Assembly (NCBI RefSeq): GCF_004798685.1
Contig: NZ_CP039291.1
Span: forward strand, 1,488,001 to 1,552,000
DNA length: 64,000 nucleotides
Direction of reading: 5' to 3'
From: Cellulomonas shaoxiangyii
Lineage (GTDB): Bacteria > Actinomycetota > Actinomycetes > Actinomycetales > Cellulomonadaceae
In this document: one piece after another, positions 31,657-38,443 of the stretch
Layout of the letters: each line of letters begins with the position of its first letter
How positions within the stretch are numbered: the stretch's first letter is position 1
Translations under genes and position numbers: made by a program
The notes under the pieces: model-generated
What the model was told of the DNA's origin: nothing
Seen by the model: only the letters and a program-made list of their open reading frames with translations
Databases searched by the model: none

Positions 31657-32481
31657 TCAGAACACCAGGTCCAGGTCGAAGTTGGTGCGCTCGGTCAGGG
31701 GCATGCCCGTCGTGCGCTCGGTGAAGGTGGCGACGATGTGCGCGGCGTTTATCTCGAACAGGCGCGCAGCCGCGGTGATGACCTCGAACCAGCGCAGGTC
31801 GGGGTAGACGCGCTTGACGTACAGGGGAAGCCCGCCGCAGAACGACACGTAGTCGCACCATGCGCGGCCACTGACGAGGAGGCCGGCCTGGATCTGCGCC
31901 ATGTTTCCGGCGGGTACGGCGTCTGCCAGGACGGTCGCGACCTGCGCCTTGGCTCGCCGGGACTTGATCTCGATGAGCCCGTCGTCGCCCACGAGCCCGT
32001 CGGGGGAGTAGCCGAGCCGCCAGTCGTGCTCGGCTCGGACCATGAACCCGACCTCGGCGACGTCGACCCCGGTGTGCTGGGCGTAGGCCTCGCGTGCGAT
32101 GGGCTCCTCGTACGTGCCGCGTTCCATGTCGCGGTTCACGTACACGGGGTTTGACCATCCGGTGATGCGCTCGGCGGCCAGGAGGGTCGTCAGGGCGCGG
32201 GACGTGTCGTTGTTGGCGAGGACGATGACCGGCTCGAGATCCTGAGCAAGGGCAACGCGGCTCGCGTGGAACGACTTGATCGGTGCCGCTACCGCCTTGC
32301 GCGCCCGGCTGACGCACGGGTTGTAGACCTCTGCGCCACAGTCGGGGCAACCGACCTCGGTTGCGTCCGGGTGGGTGGTGGTGACGAGCTGGCCGACCAC
32401 CGACGCGGTGACGATCCCGCGACGCGCCTCCAGCCACTCGTCCGTGCCTTGGATGAGGTGGTCGAGGATGTGGACGCTCAC
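31657..32481 (-). CDS. YqaJ-like recombination exonuclease
   Basis: A 274-residue PD-(D/E)xK nuclease. WLEARRGIVTASVVG opens it, catalytic D161 lies in YSPDGLVG and E171/K173 in LIEIKSRR, and QIQAGLLVSG follows. It would resect DNA 5' to 3' for phage recombination with the downstream partner. A CPDCGAEVYNPC insertion at 45-56 is an extra zinc-type loop not expected in minimal YqaJ proteins. GTG start overlaps the upstream stop. Confidence 0.85.
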   Translation of the reverse strand: MSVHILDHLIQGTDEWLEARRGIVTASVVGQLVTTTHPDATEVGCPDCGAEVYNPCVSRARKAVAAPIKSFHASRVALAQDLEPVIVLANNDTSRALTTLLAAERITGWSNPVYVNRDMERGTYEEPIAREAYAQHTGVDVAEVGFMVRAEHDWRLGYSPDGLVGDDGLIEIKSRRAKAQVATVLADAVPAGNMAQIQAGLLVSGRAWCDYVSFCGGLPLYVKRVYPDLRWFEVITAAARLFEINAAHIVATFTERTTGMPLTERTNFDLDLVF

Positions 32482-32681
32482 TCCGCCCCCTCCCCACACC
32501 CGCAGTCACACAGGCACGGCACGAGCACGTCCGGCCCCGGCACCCATGCCCGCCCGTCGCACCGCTCGTGCCACCCGGCGCCGCACGGGGTCTCGCGCGG
32601 CTCGTCGAGCTCGTCGTCCTGGGTGGCGAACCGGCGCTCGTCGGCTCGGGCGATGGCGGCGGGGGAGGTGGGGTCGCTCAT
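32478..32681 (-). CDS. Cys-rich early protein, 67 aa
   Basis: Acidic N-terminus, then GWHERCDGRAWVPGPDVLVPCLCDCGCG; the Cys-dense end may bind metal. ATGA and GTGA overlaps at its ends. Function unknown. Confidence 0.5.
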   Translation of the reverse strand: MSDPTSPAAIARADERRFATQDDELDEPRETPCGAGWHERCDGRAWVPGPDVLVPCLCDCGCGEGAE

Positions 32682-33163
32682 CGGGTCGCCGCCGTCGGCC
32701 GGAACAGGTAGAAGTCGCCCTGGTAATCCGCATCCACGGCGAACGTCAGTTCTCCGTGGAGCGGGTCGTCGGTGTTCTCGAACCAGTCGCGCAGGTTGCA
32801 GACATCGGAGTTGAAGGTGCCCACGTGGCGCGGGCCATCGTCGAGTGCGTGCCAGGGACGTCCCCCCTCGACGCCATCCACGTCCCACTCCTCGCACAGG
32901 CAGTCGTAGACCGCGTGGCACAGGGACTGCGGTCCGGCCGCGCAGTGGAAGCGGTAGGTCGGCCATCCGCCGCCGTCCCACGTCGCGGTCACGGTGTGCT
33001 CGGCGGGCGCCGCCGCCTCCCGCACCTCGGCGTCGTGGGCAGCGAGCCACCGGTCGAACTCGGCGGCGTGGGCGTCGTACCCGAGGCCGTGCGTGGTGTC
33101 CTGCTCCTCGGCCCACGTCTGCCGCACGTCCTGTGTGCGCGGCGTGTACCCGTCGGCGCTCAT
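32678..33163 (-). CDS. Hypothetical early protein, 161 aa
   Basis: Helical, acidic N-terminal part (DVRQTWAEEQDTTHGLGYDAHAAEFDRW) and a beta-rich C-terminal half with several Trp/Cys (YRFHCAAGPQSLCHAVYDCLCEEW). No family recognised. Overlaps the 25-aa gene upstream. Confidence 0.55.
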   Translation of the reverse strand: MSADGYTPRTQDVRQTWAEEQDTTHGLGYDAHAAEFDRWLAAHDAEVREAAAPAEHTVTATWDGGGWPTYRFHCAAGPQSLCHAVYDCLCEEWDVDGVEGGRPWHALDDGPRHVGTFNSDVCNLRDWFENTDDPLHGELTFAVDADYQGDFYLFRPTAATR

Positions 33164-33237
33164 CGGTAGACCACCTCCCCGGCCTCGCGGTCCAGCACGT
33201 CCCAGGTGCCGCCTGGTCGGGTGTCGGTGGTGGTCAC
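33160..33237 (-). CDS. Hypothetical micro-protein, 25 aa
   Basis: GTG start overlapping the previous stop and ATGA overlap with the next gene. The peptide is TTTDTRPGGTWDVLDREAG plus a short tail. Supported by overlaps only. Confidence 0.4.
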   Translation of the reverse strand: MTTTDTRPGGTWDVLDREAGEVVYR

Positions 33238-33629
33238 GGGGTCACCTCCACGCGGACGCCACGGGCGACGAGACGGCGGGCCACGTCGGGCACGTCGATC
33301 TCGTGGGGGTCGGTGGTCGCCTCGTACAGGGCCTTCGTGACCGCCTCCACCTGTGCCTCGTCGACCGGCGGGTGGGCGCGGAGGTACTCGGCGATGGCGA
33401 GGTGGTCGCGGGCCTCGCGCTCGTGGCGCTCGATGGTGCCGAACTCGTAGAACTCGCCGCCCACGATGCAGCCGGTCCCGGTGACGTTCGGGTCCACCTC
33501 GTGCAGCTCGCCCCGCTCGATGACGAGGGCGTCGGCGGGGACGACCTTGTGGGTGCCGAGCTCGTCCGAGATGCGCCAGCCGTAGCCGTACTCGTCGCGG
33601 ATGACCCGCACGTACTTGTCCTCGCTCAC
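33234..33629 (-). CDS. Hypothetical early protein, 131 aa
   Basis: N-terminal beta-rich domain (KYVRVIRDEYGYGWRISDELGTHKVVPADALVIE) and C-terminal helices (EREARDHLAIAEYLRAHPPVDEAQVEAVTKALYE). No catalytic motif. Part of the overlapping early array. Confidence 0.55.
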   Translation of the reverse strand: MSEDKYVRVIRDEYGYGWRISDELGTHKVVPADALVIERGELHEVDPNVTGTGCIVGGEFYEFGTIERHEREARDHLAIAEYLRAHPPVDEAQVEAVTKALYEATTDPHEIDVPDVARRLVARGVRVEVTP

Positions 33630-33808
33630 AGCCCAGCTCCTTCGTCTCCGATGCGGTCCGCTGCCTCGCGGAGGTTGAGCAACGCCAGCCAGCCGGCGTC
33701 GGTGTGCGTCCCGTGCTCGCGGTCCACCTCGCGCCAGGCGAGGAGTGCGGCGAGGGCCTGTTCGCCCAGGTCGAGGGCGACGAGGGCCGGAAGCGTCGTC
33801 GTGCTCAT
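33626..33808 (-). CDS. Hypothetical early protein, 60 aa
   Basis: A hydrophobic-helical small protein (LPALVALDLGEQALAALLAW) with a second helix (WLALLNLREAADRI). Probably soluble. Overlaps both neighbours. Function unknown. Confidence 0.52.
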   Translation of the reverse strand: MSTTTLPALVALDLGEQALAALLAWREVDREHGTHTDAGWLALLNLREAADRIGDEGAGL

Positions 33809-33981
33809 CGCTTCATCTCCGTCTCATCGAGCGGCCCCCACACCAGCCACGCGAGGGCGACGGCGAGGACCAGGAGGGCAGGGACCACGACCCATCCCGT
33901 GCGCCCCAGGTCCGGCGCGGCGATGACCGTGAGGACCAGGGCGAGGGCGGTCAGGAGGGCGAGCTGGAGGAGGCGGATCAC
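33805..33981 (-). CDS. Two-helix membrane micro-protein, 58 aa
   Basis: GTG start in a GTGA overlap. Two transmembrane segments (about 3-21 and 29-50) joined by APDLGRTGW, ending ETEMKR. Early phage membrane proteins of this size often modulate superinfection or envelope stress; no direct evidence here. Confidence 0.58.
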   Translation of the reverse strand: MIRLLQLALLTALALVLTVIAAPDLGRTGWVVVPALLVLAVALAWLVWGPLDETEMKR

Positions 33982-34286
33982 TGGGTGCCTCCCCGGGCGA
34001 TGCGGGCGGCGTCGGCGTAGGCGTCCCCGATCGCAGAGAACCCGACCTGAGCGCGGTCGTGGCGCCACATCTCGACCTCGATCTCCCGCGCCACCTGCTC
34101 GCGGACGGCCTGGACGAGTTCCGTCAGAACGTGCCTGCGGTGCGCCTCTGCCCGGCCCTCCCAGCCCAGCGGGTGGCCGCAGGTGCAGGCGGCGAAGTTC
34201 TCCATCAGGCCGCCCCCACGAACGCGCGAGGACGACGTGAAGACGTGGGCCGCCTCCACCGCCTCGGTGAGGTCGAGCGGGGTCAT
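33978..34286 (-). CDS. Hypothetical early protein, 102 aa (tandem paralogue)
   Basis: The start at 34286 is used because it overlaps the upstream stop (ATGA) and gives an opening (TPLDLTEAVEAA) like that of the next gene upstream (GIDLTEALDAA). Both end in a similar A-(A/G)-R/GIARG helix. The middle here has FAACTCGHPLGW and the helix LVQAVREQVAREIEVEMWRHD. Likely a duplicated gene pair. Function unknown. Confidence 0.55.
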   Translation of the reverse strand: MTPLDLTEAVEAAHVFTSSSRVRGGGLMENFAACTCGHPLGWEGRAEAHRRHVLTELVQAVREQVAREIEVEMWRHDRAQVGFSAIGDAYADAARIARGGTQ

Positions 34287-34597
34287 GACGCGGCCTCCCC
34301 ACGGGCGATGCCGGCGGCCCAGTAGAGGGCGTCGGCCACGCCGTCGTAGTAGTCCTGCGTGCGCCCGTCCTGGACGCTCGCCATCTGCGACGCCGGGGTG
34401 GCGCGGAACAGGTGGTGGATCTGCTCGCGCACCTGGCGGTCGATGTGGGGGAGGGCGGCGGTGATGACGGGGCGCACGGTCTCGCGCGCGGTCTCGCGCT
34501 CGTCCGCATCGGCCGCGTCGTAGGTCCGGAGCATCACGGCGGCCCACAGTGCGGGGGTGGCCGCATCGAGCGCCTCGGTCAGGTCGATGCCGCTCAC
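34283..34597 (-). CDS. Hypothetical early protein, 104 aa (tandem paralogue)
   Basis: Opens GIDLTEALDAATPALWAAVM and ends DYYDGVADALYWAAGIARGE; helical throughout, with REQIHHLFRAT in the middle. Shares its ends and helix order with the downstream neighbour, suggesting tandem duplication and divergence. Overlaps both neighbours. Confidence 0.55.
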   Translation of the reverse strand: MSGIDLTEALDAATPALWAAVMLRTYDAADADERETARETVRPVITAALPHIDRQVREQIHHLFRATPASQMASVQDGRTQDYYDGVADALYWAAGIARGEAAS

Positions 34598-34935
34598 CGG
34601 TACTCCACCTCCGGAGCCGTCCCGGCCAGCGAGAGACCCCAGGCGGCCGCGAGCGCGTAGTCGATCGACCCGAACCCGACCGCCGGCGCGACCGCAGCCA
34701 CAGCCGCGTCCACCTGCTCGTCCTGCTCGTCCGTGGGCTCGACGTCGGCCGGGAGGTTGGCGAGGTCGTGCAGGAGGCGAGCGGCCTGGGCGTCCGTCGG
34801 CAGCGGCGCAGGACCACGACGGGCACGGTCCAGGCGGTCGAGGTTCGACAGGTCGGGGGTCGGGTCGTCGGAGACCCAGCCGGTGAGGAAGTTGGGCTTG
34901 GGGAGGCGGCGGAGGGCGCGGTCGAAGGGGTTCAT
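34594..34935 (-). CDS. Hypothetical early protein, 113 aa
   Basis: Basic start (NPFDRALRRLPKPN), a long acidic middle (ADVEPTDEQDEQVDAAVAAV) and a hydrophobic C-terminal helix (GSIDYALAAAWGLSLAG). Overlaps both neighbours by four bases. No family recognised. Confidence 0.53.
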   Translation of the reverse strand: MNPFDRALRRLPKPNFLTGWVSDDPTPDLSNLDRLDRARRGPAPLPTDAQAARLLHDLANLPADVEPTDEQDEQVDAAVAAVAPAVGFGSIDYALAAAWGLSLAGTAPEVEYR

Positions 34936-35285
34936 CGGGTCACCGCCTCGAGCGACGCCTTCTTGACCAGCCAGTAGAACGACTCGTTGTACCGGCGCGG
35001 GACCTTGGTGCCGTCCGCGTAGAGCCCCACGAACTCGACGAGGTCGCGGTAGCGGTGAAGCTCCGAGACCGTGCACCAGCGGTTGTTCTCGCGCGCCTTG
35101 TGCTGCTCGTAGCGGGACCAGTCGTCGCCGGTCGAGATGCGGTCGGGGTCGGCGCGGAACAGGTGGTCCTCGATGAGGACGACCATCCCGTCGGCGAGCC
35201 CGCTGCCACGGATGAGGTCGTCGTGCTGCGGGTCCATCTCGTAGAACCGGTCCACGTAGGCCGGCTGCTGGCTGTTGCTGCTCAC
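34932..35285 (-). CDS. Hypothetical early protein, 117 aa
   Basis: The GTG at 35285 has AGGAG eight bases upstream. The protein has YVDRFYEMDPQHDDLIRGSGLADGMVVLIEDHLFRAD, then aromatic-rich RYEQHKARENNRWCTV and a C-terminal YNESFYWLVKKASLE. It is the first gene after the 35312-35345 hairpin. Function unknown. Confidence 0.58.
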   Translation of the reverse strand: MSSNSQQPAYVDRFYEMDPQHDDLIRGSGLADGMVVLIEDHLFRADPDRISTGDDWSRYEQHKARENNRWCTVSELHRYRDLVEFVGLYADGTKVPRRYNESFYWLVKKASLEAVTR

Positions 35286-35311
35286 AGGTACGCTCCTGTC
35301 TTGTAGTGGTG

Positions 35312-35345
35312 AGCCCCGGCGTTCTGGCATGAGCGGACCGGGGCT
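35312..35345 (-). terminator. Hairpin downstream of the 102-aa early gene
   Basis: AGCCCCGG (35312-35319) pairs with CCGGGGCT (35338-35345) across an 18-base loop, between the first three early genes and the long array. It could act as a terminator controlled by antitermination, or as an RNA stabiliser. Confidence 0.5.
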
Positions 35346-35360
35346 TACTGCTGTGCTGGG

Positions 35361-35669
35361 TCAGGCCGCGGAGGTCTGGATCGGCCCCGCGAGGCGGTAC
35401 ACCTGCGCGGCCTTGGCGGCGTTGCGCGAGGCGGTCCCGCCGTTGGGCCGGTACTCGCCGGTGGGCACGAGGACGTGCTGGCGGCGGAGGGCGCACATGA
35501 CGGCGCCGATCTGCGAGGGAGCCGCCCAGGTCGGGATCAGGGGGCGGACGTCGGCGATGTGCACCTCGCCGTGCTGCTCGGCGACCGTGACGATGGCGTC
35601 GCGGATGGCCTCGCGCGCCTCGACGCGGGTGGTGCGGTGGTCGGCGGCAACGGCGTCGATGGCGTCCAT
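35361..35669 (-). CDS. Hypothetical early protein, 102 aa
   Basis: Helical, wHTH-like: REAIRDAIVTVAEQHGEVHIADVRPLIPTWAAPSQIGAVMCALRRQHVL resembles a winged helix with a final strand pair. AGGAG precedes the ATG. Could be a DNA-binding regulator of early genes; family not recognised. Confidence 0.6.
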   Translation of the reverse strand: MDAIDAVAADHRTTRVEAREAIRDAIVTVAEQHGEVHIADVRPLIPTWAAPSQIGAVMCALRRQHVLVPTGEYRPNGGTASRNAAKAAQVYRLAGPIQTSAA

Positions 35670-35677
35670 GAGGGCTC

Positions 35678-35896
35678 CTAGGCCGTGCGCTTGCGGGAGG
35701 TGGGAAGGGAGGCGACCCACTCGTCCAGGTCGACGGCCCGGATGACGGGCTTGGAGTTGCGACGGCCGGCGTAGTGGGCGATCAGGTCGCCCGTCTCGAT
35801 GGCCTCGCGGATCGTCGTCTCGCCGAGCCCGGTGGCCTCGGCTGCACCGCGGAGGTCGTAGGAGACCTGGGCGACGGTGATCTGGGGGGTGAGCAT
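35678..35896 (-). CDS. Excisionase-type MerR/Xis-like DNA-binding protein
   Basis: A 72-residue winged helix of the excisionase family: YDLRGAAEATGLGETTIREAIETGDLIAHYAGRR then AVDLDEWVASL. It would bind att arm sites or early operators and promote excision. It overlaps the stop of the Cro-like gene upstream (ATGA), so it is made early in induction. Confidence 0.72.
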   Translation of the reverse strand: MLTPQITVAQVSYDLRGAAEATGLGETTIREAIETGDLIAHYAGRRNSKPVIRAVDLDEWVASLPTSRKRTA

Positions 35897-36228
35897 CAGG
35901 CGGCCCTCCCGACCGTGCGCGGCTTGGTGGTGTGGGAAGTGACGCTTGTCATCTCGGACACGAAGAAGAGGTCCATGGGGACGTCGAGCGCCTCGCAGAT
36001 GAGTTCGGCGGTGCGGCCCTTGTTCAGGGACTGGGTGCGGCCGGCGATCAGGTTGTCGATGGTCCCCGGCACACACTCGGCGTACTTCGCGAGCCGGCGG
36101 GCCGAGAAGCCCTTGACCGCCATCCGCTTCTTGAGCATGTCCACCGAGACGAGCTTGTGCCGCATCCCCACCGGCCACCTCCTGCGCATCGTGACGACCC
36201 TGCGTGGTGCCGTCGCTGTAGTCCCCAT
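35896..36228 (-). CDS. Cro-like XRE-family regulator
   Basis: A 110-residue protein with a basic N-terminus and an XRE helix-turn-helix (GFSARRLAKYAECVPGTIDNLIAGRTQ, then AELICEALDVPMDLFF). It is first in the leftward early operon, behind a strong AAGGAGG ribosome site and a promoter occupied by TTAGGC operators. Its layout opposite the 36475 gene is that of cro against cI. Which of the two is the lysogenic repressor is inferred from position. Confidence 0.72.
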   Translation of the reverse strand: MGTTATAPRRVVTMRRRWPVGMRHKLVSVDMLKKRMAVKGFSARRLAKYAECVPGTIDNLIAGRTQSLNKGRTAELICEALDVPMDLFFVSEMTSVTSHTTKPRTVGRAA

Positions 36229-36238
36229 CAAACCCTCC

Positions 36239-36423
36239 TTAGGCGTCGGCGTCAAGCGCCGCTAGGCAGAAAGGTAAGCGGTACTTAGGCAGCGGCGCAA
36301 TACCCAGTTCGTGAGAGGGGGCCGGGGGTGTGGCTAGATCATGCGGCTGACGGGGGATGTGTCCGCCGTCACGTTAGGCACGAGCGTGGCAAGATCCGGC
36401 AAGCACCGTTAGGCAGTGCCTAA
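36239..36423. promoter_or_regulatory. Immunity operators: five TTAGGC(A) sites
   Basis: TTAGGC-type sites start at 36239, 36262 (as CTAGGCA), 36285, 36374 and 36409. The first three are exactly 23 bp apart; the last is a perfect dyad, TTAGGCAGTGCCTAA (36409-36423). They fill the 234-bp region between two divergent XRE genes, which is the expected operator layout of a lysis-lysogeny switch. Confidence 0.78.
36272..36300 (-). promoter_or_regulatory. Early leftward promoter (PR-like)
   Basis: Leftward reading gives TTGCGC (36300-36295), 17 bases, then TTACCT (36277-36272). The operator at 36285-36291 lies between the two boxes and that at 36262-36268 just downstream, so a bound repressor would block it. 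Confidence 0.55.
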
Positions 36424-36474
36424 CATGCGGGGGCTAGACCTCTACCCGGCACCGCCAACACGATGAGGCTCGTG

Positions 36475-37011
36475 ATGAACGCACCCGACCTGGCGGCACT
36501 GATCGCCGACGCCAAGGGGGACCGGTCCTACGACCAGCTCTCCCGGGCGGCCGGCGGCAAGCCCACAGCGGAGCGTCTGCAACAGCTCGCCACCGGGGAG
36601 ATGAAGACCTTCCCCGGCCCGGCGACGATCGAAGCCCTCGCCCGCGGCCTGGGCGTGACCGTGACGGAAGTCGTCACGGCCGCCTGCCGCTCACTCGGGA
36701 TCGAGGTGCACTACGGCGATACGCCCGGTGCGCTCACGATCCCCGGGGCCGGCAACCTGCCGGCTTCGGCCCGCCGGGCGATCGAGGACGTCGCTGCGCA
36801 GATGCTCGCGCTGCACCAGGCCGCCGAGCCCCAAGAGGAGTTGATGGGCAATGCTGAGCATCCCGCCCCCACCACCGAGGTCCCGTTGACGACGGCCGTG
36901 AGCACGAGCATCACGCCGCCTCCGGGACGGTCTCGAGCAACCAGTCGTGGCACCGCCGCAAAGCCCGCTCGGGCAGGCCGGCGCGGATCAGCGCGACGCG
37001 ACGATCACTGA
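36475..37011 (+). CDS. Immunity repressor-like XRE protein
   Basis: A 178-residue protein: XRE-type helix-turn-helix (KGDRSYDQLSRAAGGKPTAERLQQLATGEMKTF then TIEALARGLGVTVTEVV), a short middle (SARRAIEDVAAQMLALHQAAEP) and a disordered basic tail. It is the only rightward gene near the operators and is divergent from the early operon, as a cI-type repressor would be. The ATG at 36475 has GAGG six bases upstream; an ATG at 36463 is the alternative. No LexA-type peptidase domain is visible. Confidence 0.72.
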   Translation: MNAPDLAALIADAKGDRSYDQLSRAAGGKPTAERLQQLATGEMKTFPGPATIEALARGLGVTVTEVVTAACRSLGIEVHYGDTPGALTIPGAGNLPASARRAIEDVAAQMLALHQAAEPQEELMGNAEHPAPTTEVPLTTAVSTSITPPPGRSRATSRGTAAKPARAGRRGSARRDDH

Positions 37012-37090
37012 CGTAGCACACCTCGACGTCGAGGCCGGGCACCTCTACGACGATGATGCCCAGGATGGCGAGAAGCTGTTCTTCGACCAT
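36911..37090 (-). CDS. Possible conserved small protein, 59 aa
   Basis: Opens VEEQLLAILGIIVVEVPGLDVEVCYV then DRRVALIRAGLPERALRRCHDWLLETV; a compact alpha/beta protein. It overlaps the disordered 3' end of the repressor gene by 101 bases on the other strand, so only one may be fully used. A GGGGGG run precedes the ATG. Confidence 0.42.
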   Translation of the reverse strand: MVEEQLLAILGIIVVEVPGLDVEVCYVSDRRVALIRAGLPERALRRCHDWLLETVPEAA

Positions 37091-37346
37091 GGACCCCCCA
37101 GTCCCTCGACACCGGGCCTCACCTGTGGAGCCCGGGTGCCAGATACTCACACCCGTCACTGACAGGCGTAAGGCCCGTGGCGACGGCCAATCCGCCCATC
37201 CCGGACGCCCGCCCAGGACGAGCCCGGACAGAGGTGGACGAAGGTGGGCGAGCGTTTCACCCGCTCGGCGGATCGGGCGCGGGGGGGTGTGCGCCTCGCG
37301 CCGGGGCCTCGCACGGGCATGGCTGCGGATCGGGTTTCAGGCCGTT

Positions 37347-37380
37347 GGCTACACCCTCGGCTACACCTGTTGGTGTAGCC
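37347..37380. repeat. GGCTACACC repeats beside the attachment site
   Basis: GGCTACACC occurs at 37347-37355 and 37359-37367, and its inverse GGTGTAGCC at 37372-37380. The last two form a 9-bp hairpin with a TGTT loop. They lie 26 bases from the tRNA, where integrase or Xis arm sites are expected. The rest of 37091-37405 shows no gene. Confidence 0.55.
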
Positions 37381-37405
37381 GGGAGTGTTTCCGCAGGTCA
37401 CGCGG

Positions 37406-37479
37406 TGGGCCAGGCGAGGTTCGAACTCGCGACCGACGGATTATGAGTCCGCTGCTCTGACCGGCTGAGCTACTGGCCC
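37406..37479 (-). tRNA. tRNA with CAT anticodon (tRNA-Met elongator, or tRNA-Ile2)
   Basis: A 74-base cloverleaf: acceptor GGGCCAG pairing with CTGGCCC, D-arm GCTC...GAGC, anticodon loop CTCATAA in a CGGA/TCCG stem, and a T-arm with GTTCGAAC. CCA is not encoded. The CAT anticodon and GAGC D-arm fit elongator Met; a lysidine-modified Ile2 cannot be ruled out from sequence alone. Its 3' end faces the prophage and is the likely attB/attR core, so integration leaves the gene whole. Confidence 0.92.
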
Positions 37480-37538
37480 CGGTGCGAGCAGCCTACCGAC
37501 GCCGCGCGCCCCGCAGCCGGGCCCGCGAGACTCCCCGC

Positions 37539-38321
37539 ATGACCACCACCCCGCCCCGCCGTCCGGCGCGACTGCCGTGGGCGGTCCTCGCGGGCGTCGT
37601 CGTGGGCTGGCTGGTCGTGTCGTGGCTCGTCGGCGTCTACATGGGCGTGCTGCGGGCCACGCCGGGTCTGCCGGACGTGCGCACGGTGCGGGCCGACCTG
37701 GTCGCACCGCACCTGGCCGGACTGATCGCCGTCGTCGTCGCGACCGCGCTGTGGGGCCGCTGGCGCGACGTGTGGCGCGAGCCGCGCGACGTGCACCCGC
37801 TGTGGTGGGCCGTGCCCGTCGCCGTGCTGGTCGGGGCGGTCGTCACGACGGACGTCGACGCGCTGCGCACGGCGCCACCGGGGCTCGTGAGCGCGCTCGC
37901 GGTCGGGTGCGCGCTGGCCGCCCTCGACACCGAGCTCGTCCTGCGCGGCGTGTGCCTCGTCGCGCTCCGCGACCGGTGGCCCGAGCCGGCCGCGGCGGTC
38001 GGCACCGTGCTCCTCTCGGGTGCCGTCGAGGTGCTGACCGGCCCCGGGACGCCCGCGACGCGCGCGGTCGTGGGGGTCGCCACGGGGGTCGTCCTCTACG
38101 TGGCGCGGCGGGTCGGCGGTGGCCTGGCGGTCCCCGTGCTGCTGCACGCGGCCGTGGACCTCGCGCTGTGGTCGCACGCGGTGGGCGACGCCGCCGGGGC
38201 GCAGCCGGGCACGCGGGTCCAGGTGCTCGGCCTGGCGGTCCTCGCGGTGGCGGCCGTGGCGGGGGCCCGGCTCGGCGGGATGCTCCGTCCGCCTGCGGGA
38301 CTGCGCCGGCGACGCACCTGA
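37539..38321 (+). CDS. CPBP-family membrane protease-like protein
   Basis: A 260-residue protein with about eight membrane segments. Motif 1 reads DTELVLRGVCLVAL where CPBP/CAAX (Rce1-like) proteases have EExxxR, so the first Glu is replaced by Thr. Motif 3-like LLHAAVDLALW keeps the His and Asp. It may be a weak or inactive member. The first host gene after the tRNA, read toward the DUF1206 gene. The start is the first ATG before the TM-rich region; upstream there is a basic stretch. Confidence 0.72.
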   Translation: MTTTPPRRPARLPWAVLAGVVVGWLVVSWLVGVYMGVLRATPGLPDVRTVRADLVAPHLAGLIAVVVATALWGRWRDVWREPRDVHPLWWAVPVAVLVGAVVTTDVDALRTAPPGLVSALAVGCALAALDTELVLRGVCLVALRDRWPEPAAAVGTVLLSGAVEVLTGPGTPATRAVVGVATGVVLYVARRVGGGLAVPVLLHAAVDLALWSHAVGDAAGAQPGTRVQVLGLAVLAVAAVAGARLGGMLRPPAGLRRRRT

Positions 38322-38443
38322 CGGCCGTCGCGCCGGTCGGCGGAGCCGGCCCTCCGGTCGCCGCCCCGGGAACCTGCTGGCACGATTCCGGCGGGTGCCG
38401 GCGTGCCGCCGGGAGGACGGGGAGCCCGCCACGAGGAGGTGTC

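Noticed and set aside
1..37406. Diversity-generating retroelement or intact defence island
   Set aside because: No reverse transcriptase, variable repeat, Cas, Argonaute or other recognisable defence gene was seen in the prophage.
37156..37446. Frames crossing the attR region on both strands
   Set aside because: They run into the tRNA, lack ribosome sites and show no protein-like pattern.
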